From assembly GCA_900547645.1 (NCBI GenBank), contig URHP01000035.1:1-14677 (forward strand): a stretch of 14,677 bases of DNA, in the 5' to 3' direction. The translations under genes and the position numbers were made by a program. The notes below the pieces were generated by a model, which saw only the letters and a program-made list of their open reading frames with translations, was not told the origin of the DNA and searched no databases. Positions 14,100-14,677 of this stretch are shown here, piece by piece. Each line of letters starts with the position of its first letter. The first letter of the stretch is position 1. Source of the DNA: an uncultured Eubacteriales bacterium (GTDB lineage: Bacteria > Bacillota > Clostridia > Christensenellales > Borkfalkiaceae).

Positions 14100-14677
14100 T
14101 CATTCCTTGGTTTGGAGCAGTTCTTCGTGCCGCAGGGGACGTCTGAAATGCGCTTTTGTGTACAAAACGAGCGGATCGTCCGCGGGATAGGTCACGCTGC
14201 CGTCGTCCGCATAATAAGCAGGAACGGTATACACGATCAGCGATGCGCCGCGTTCGTTGGCGCCGAGTCCGCGTTCCTTCCCCTCAAACTTTCCGCTGCG
14301 GAGCTTGCCGCGCAATTCGTTCCCCGACCAGTACAGTCTGAGGCGCGTTGCGCGCGTCTGCGCGCCCAGCCGCAGAAAGCCGGCTTCCCGCATCTCCTCC
14401 CAGCGGAGCGACGTCACCCTTCTGCCGAGGCAGTGATAGGACACCCCCTCCGCGTCCGCAACCCAGCGGGAAGTGCGCATCTTTGCCGTGCCAACGCACA
14501 CGCCGAACACGACAAGGCAGACGACCGCAACCGCAATGCATCCGATCACGACGATCAGACCGTCGTCCGCATAGAGGACGGCAAACGCAACGAACGCCGC
14601 CGCAAGGACGGGCGAAAGAATGAGCAGCGCCAGCCAGAGCCTGCCCTGCCTGCCGCGGAAAAAATCCACCGTAACGC
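14100..14677 (-). CDS. Two-helix membrane protein with a PH-like domain (probably 5'-partial)
   Basis: About 190 residues are visible. After a basic start (DFFRGRQGR) come two membrane helices (about 11-33 and 38-60 counted from the GTG at 14669). A soluble domain follows, with ADAEGVSYHCLGRRVTSLRWEEM (in two parts, about 71-93), a pattern seen in bacterial PH-like (bPH) membrane proteins of unknown function. The reading frame is open to the window edge, and no Shine-Dalgarno site is visible before the GTG at 14669, so the true start probably lies outside the window. The stop (14100-14102) is followed by a hairpin terminator. Confidence 0.75.
   Translation of the reverse strand, partial: VTVDFFRGRQGRLWLALLILSPVLAAAFVAFAVLYADDGLIVVIGCIAVAVVCLVVFGVCVGTAKMRTSRWVADAEGVSYHCLGRRVTSLRWEEMREAGFLRLGAQTRATRLRLYWSGNELRGKLRSGKFEGKERGLGANERGASLIVYTVPAYYADDGSVTYPADDPLVLYTKAHFRRPLRHEELLQTKE

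Overview
The window reads as chromosomal DNA of a Gram-positive-type (Bacillota) bacterium, most likely an uncultured member of the Clostridia. The evidence is the conserved lspA-rluD-pyrR gene order, a tetrahydrofolate (THF) riboswitch in front of a folate ECF transporter subunit, sigma-A-type promoters, GGAGG-type ribosome binding sites, and a BspA-like leucine-rich-repeat lipoprotein with a C-terminal NYWHYDDDGITPVIW motif of a kind common in gut Clostridia. A finer placement is not possible by eye. A sequencing-library adapter inside a gene shows that this is a short-read draft assembly.

Layout. (1) 148-2361, minus strand: a large cell-surface LRR lipoprotein, AT-richer than its neighbours. 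Its promoter spacer contains a run of nine G. (2) 2535-4129, plus strand: gpmI, phosphoglycerate mutase, with its own promoter. It is interrupted at 3847-3879 by an exact Illumina Nextera read-1 adapter, which is an artefact. A strong bidirectional terminator follows. (3) 6295-4242, minus strand: der-plsY, ribosome-assembly GTPase and phospholipid acyltransferase, overlapping by 4 nt. (4) 11783-6455, minus strand: a tightly packed seven-gene operon lgt - pncB - DivIVA-like coiled-coil protein - lspA - rluD - pyrR - small membrane protein. It contains both core enzymes of lipoprotein maturation, NAD salvage, rRNA pseudouridylation and pyrimidine regulation. (5) 12840-11967, minus strand: folT under a THF riboswitch with a hairpin that covers its ribosome binding site. 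(6) 12905-14063, plus strand: a DUF421 (YetF-like) membrane protein and a small DUF4363-like anchored protein. (7) 14100 to the right edge, minus strand: a two-helix membrane protein with a PH-like domain, probably cut by the window end.

How it works together. Lgt and LspA would lipidate and cleave proteins such as the LRR lipoprotein at the other end of the window. PncB (NAD), FolT (folate uptake), GpmI (glycolysis), PlsY (phospholipid), PyrR, RluD and Der are housekeeping functions. No phage, transposon, CRISPR array, tRNA or rRNA was seen, and I see no clear new multi-gene system. The most notable signals are the homopolymer inside the lipoprotein promoter (possible phase variation), the THF riboswitch with a visible translational expression platform, two promoters whose -35 boxes overlap the terminator of the preceding unit, and the adapter artefact that falsely breaks gpmI.
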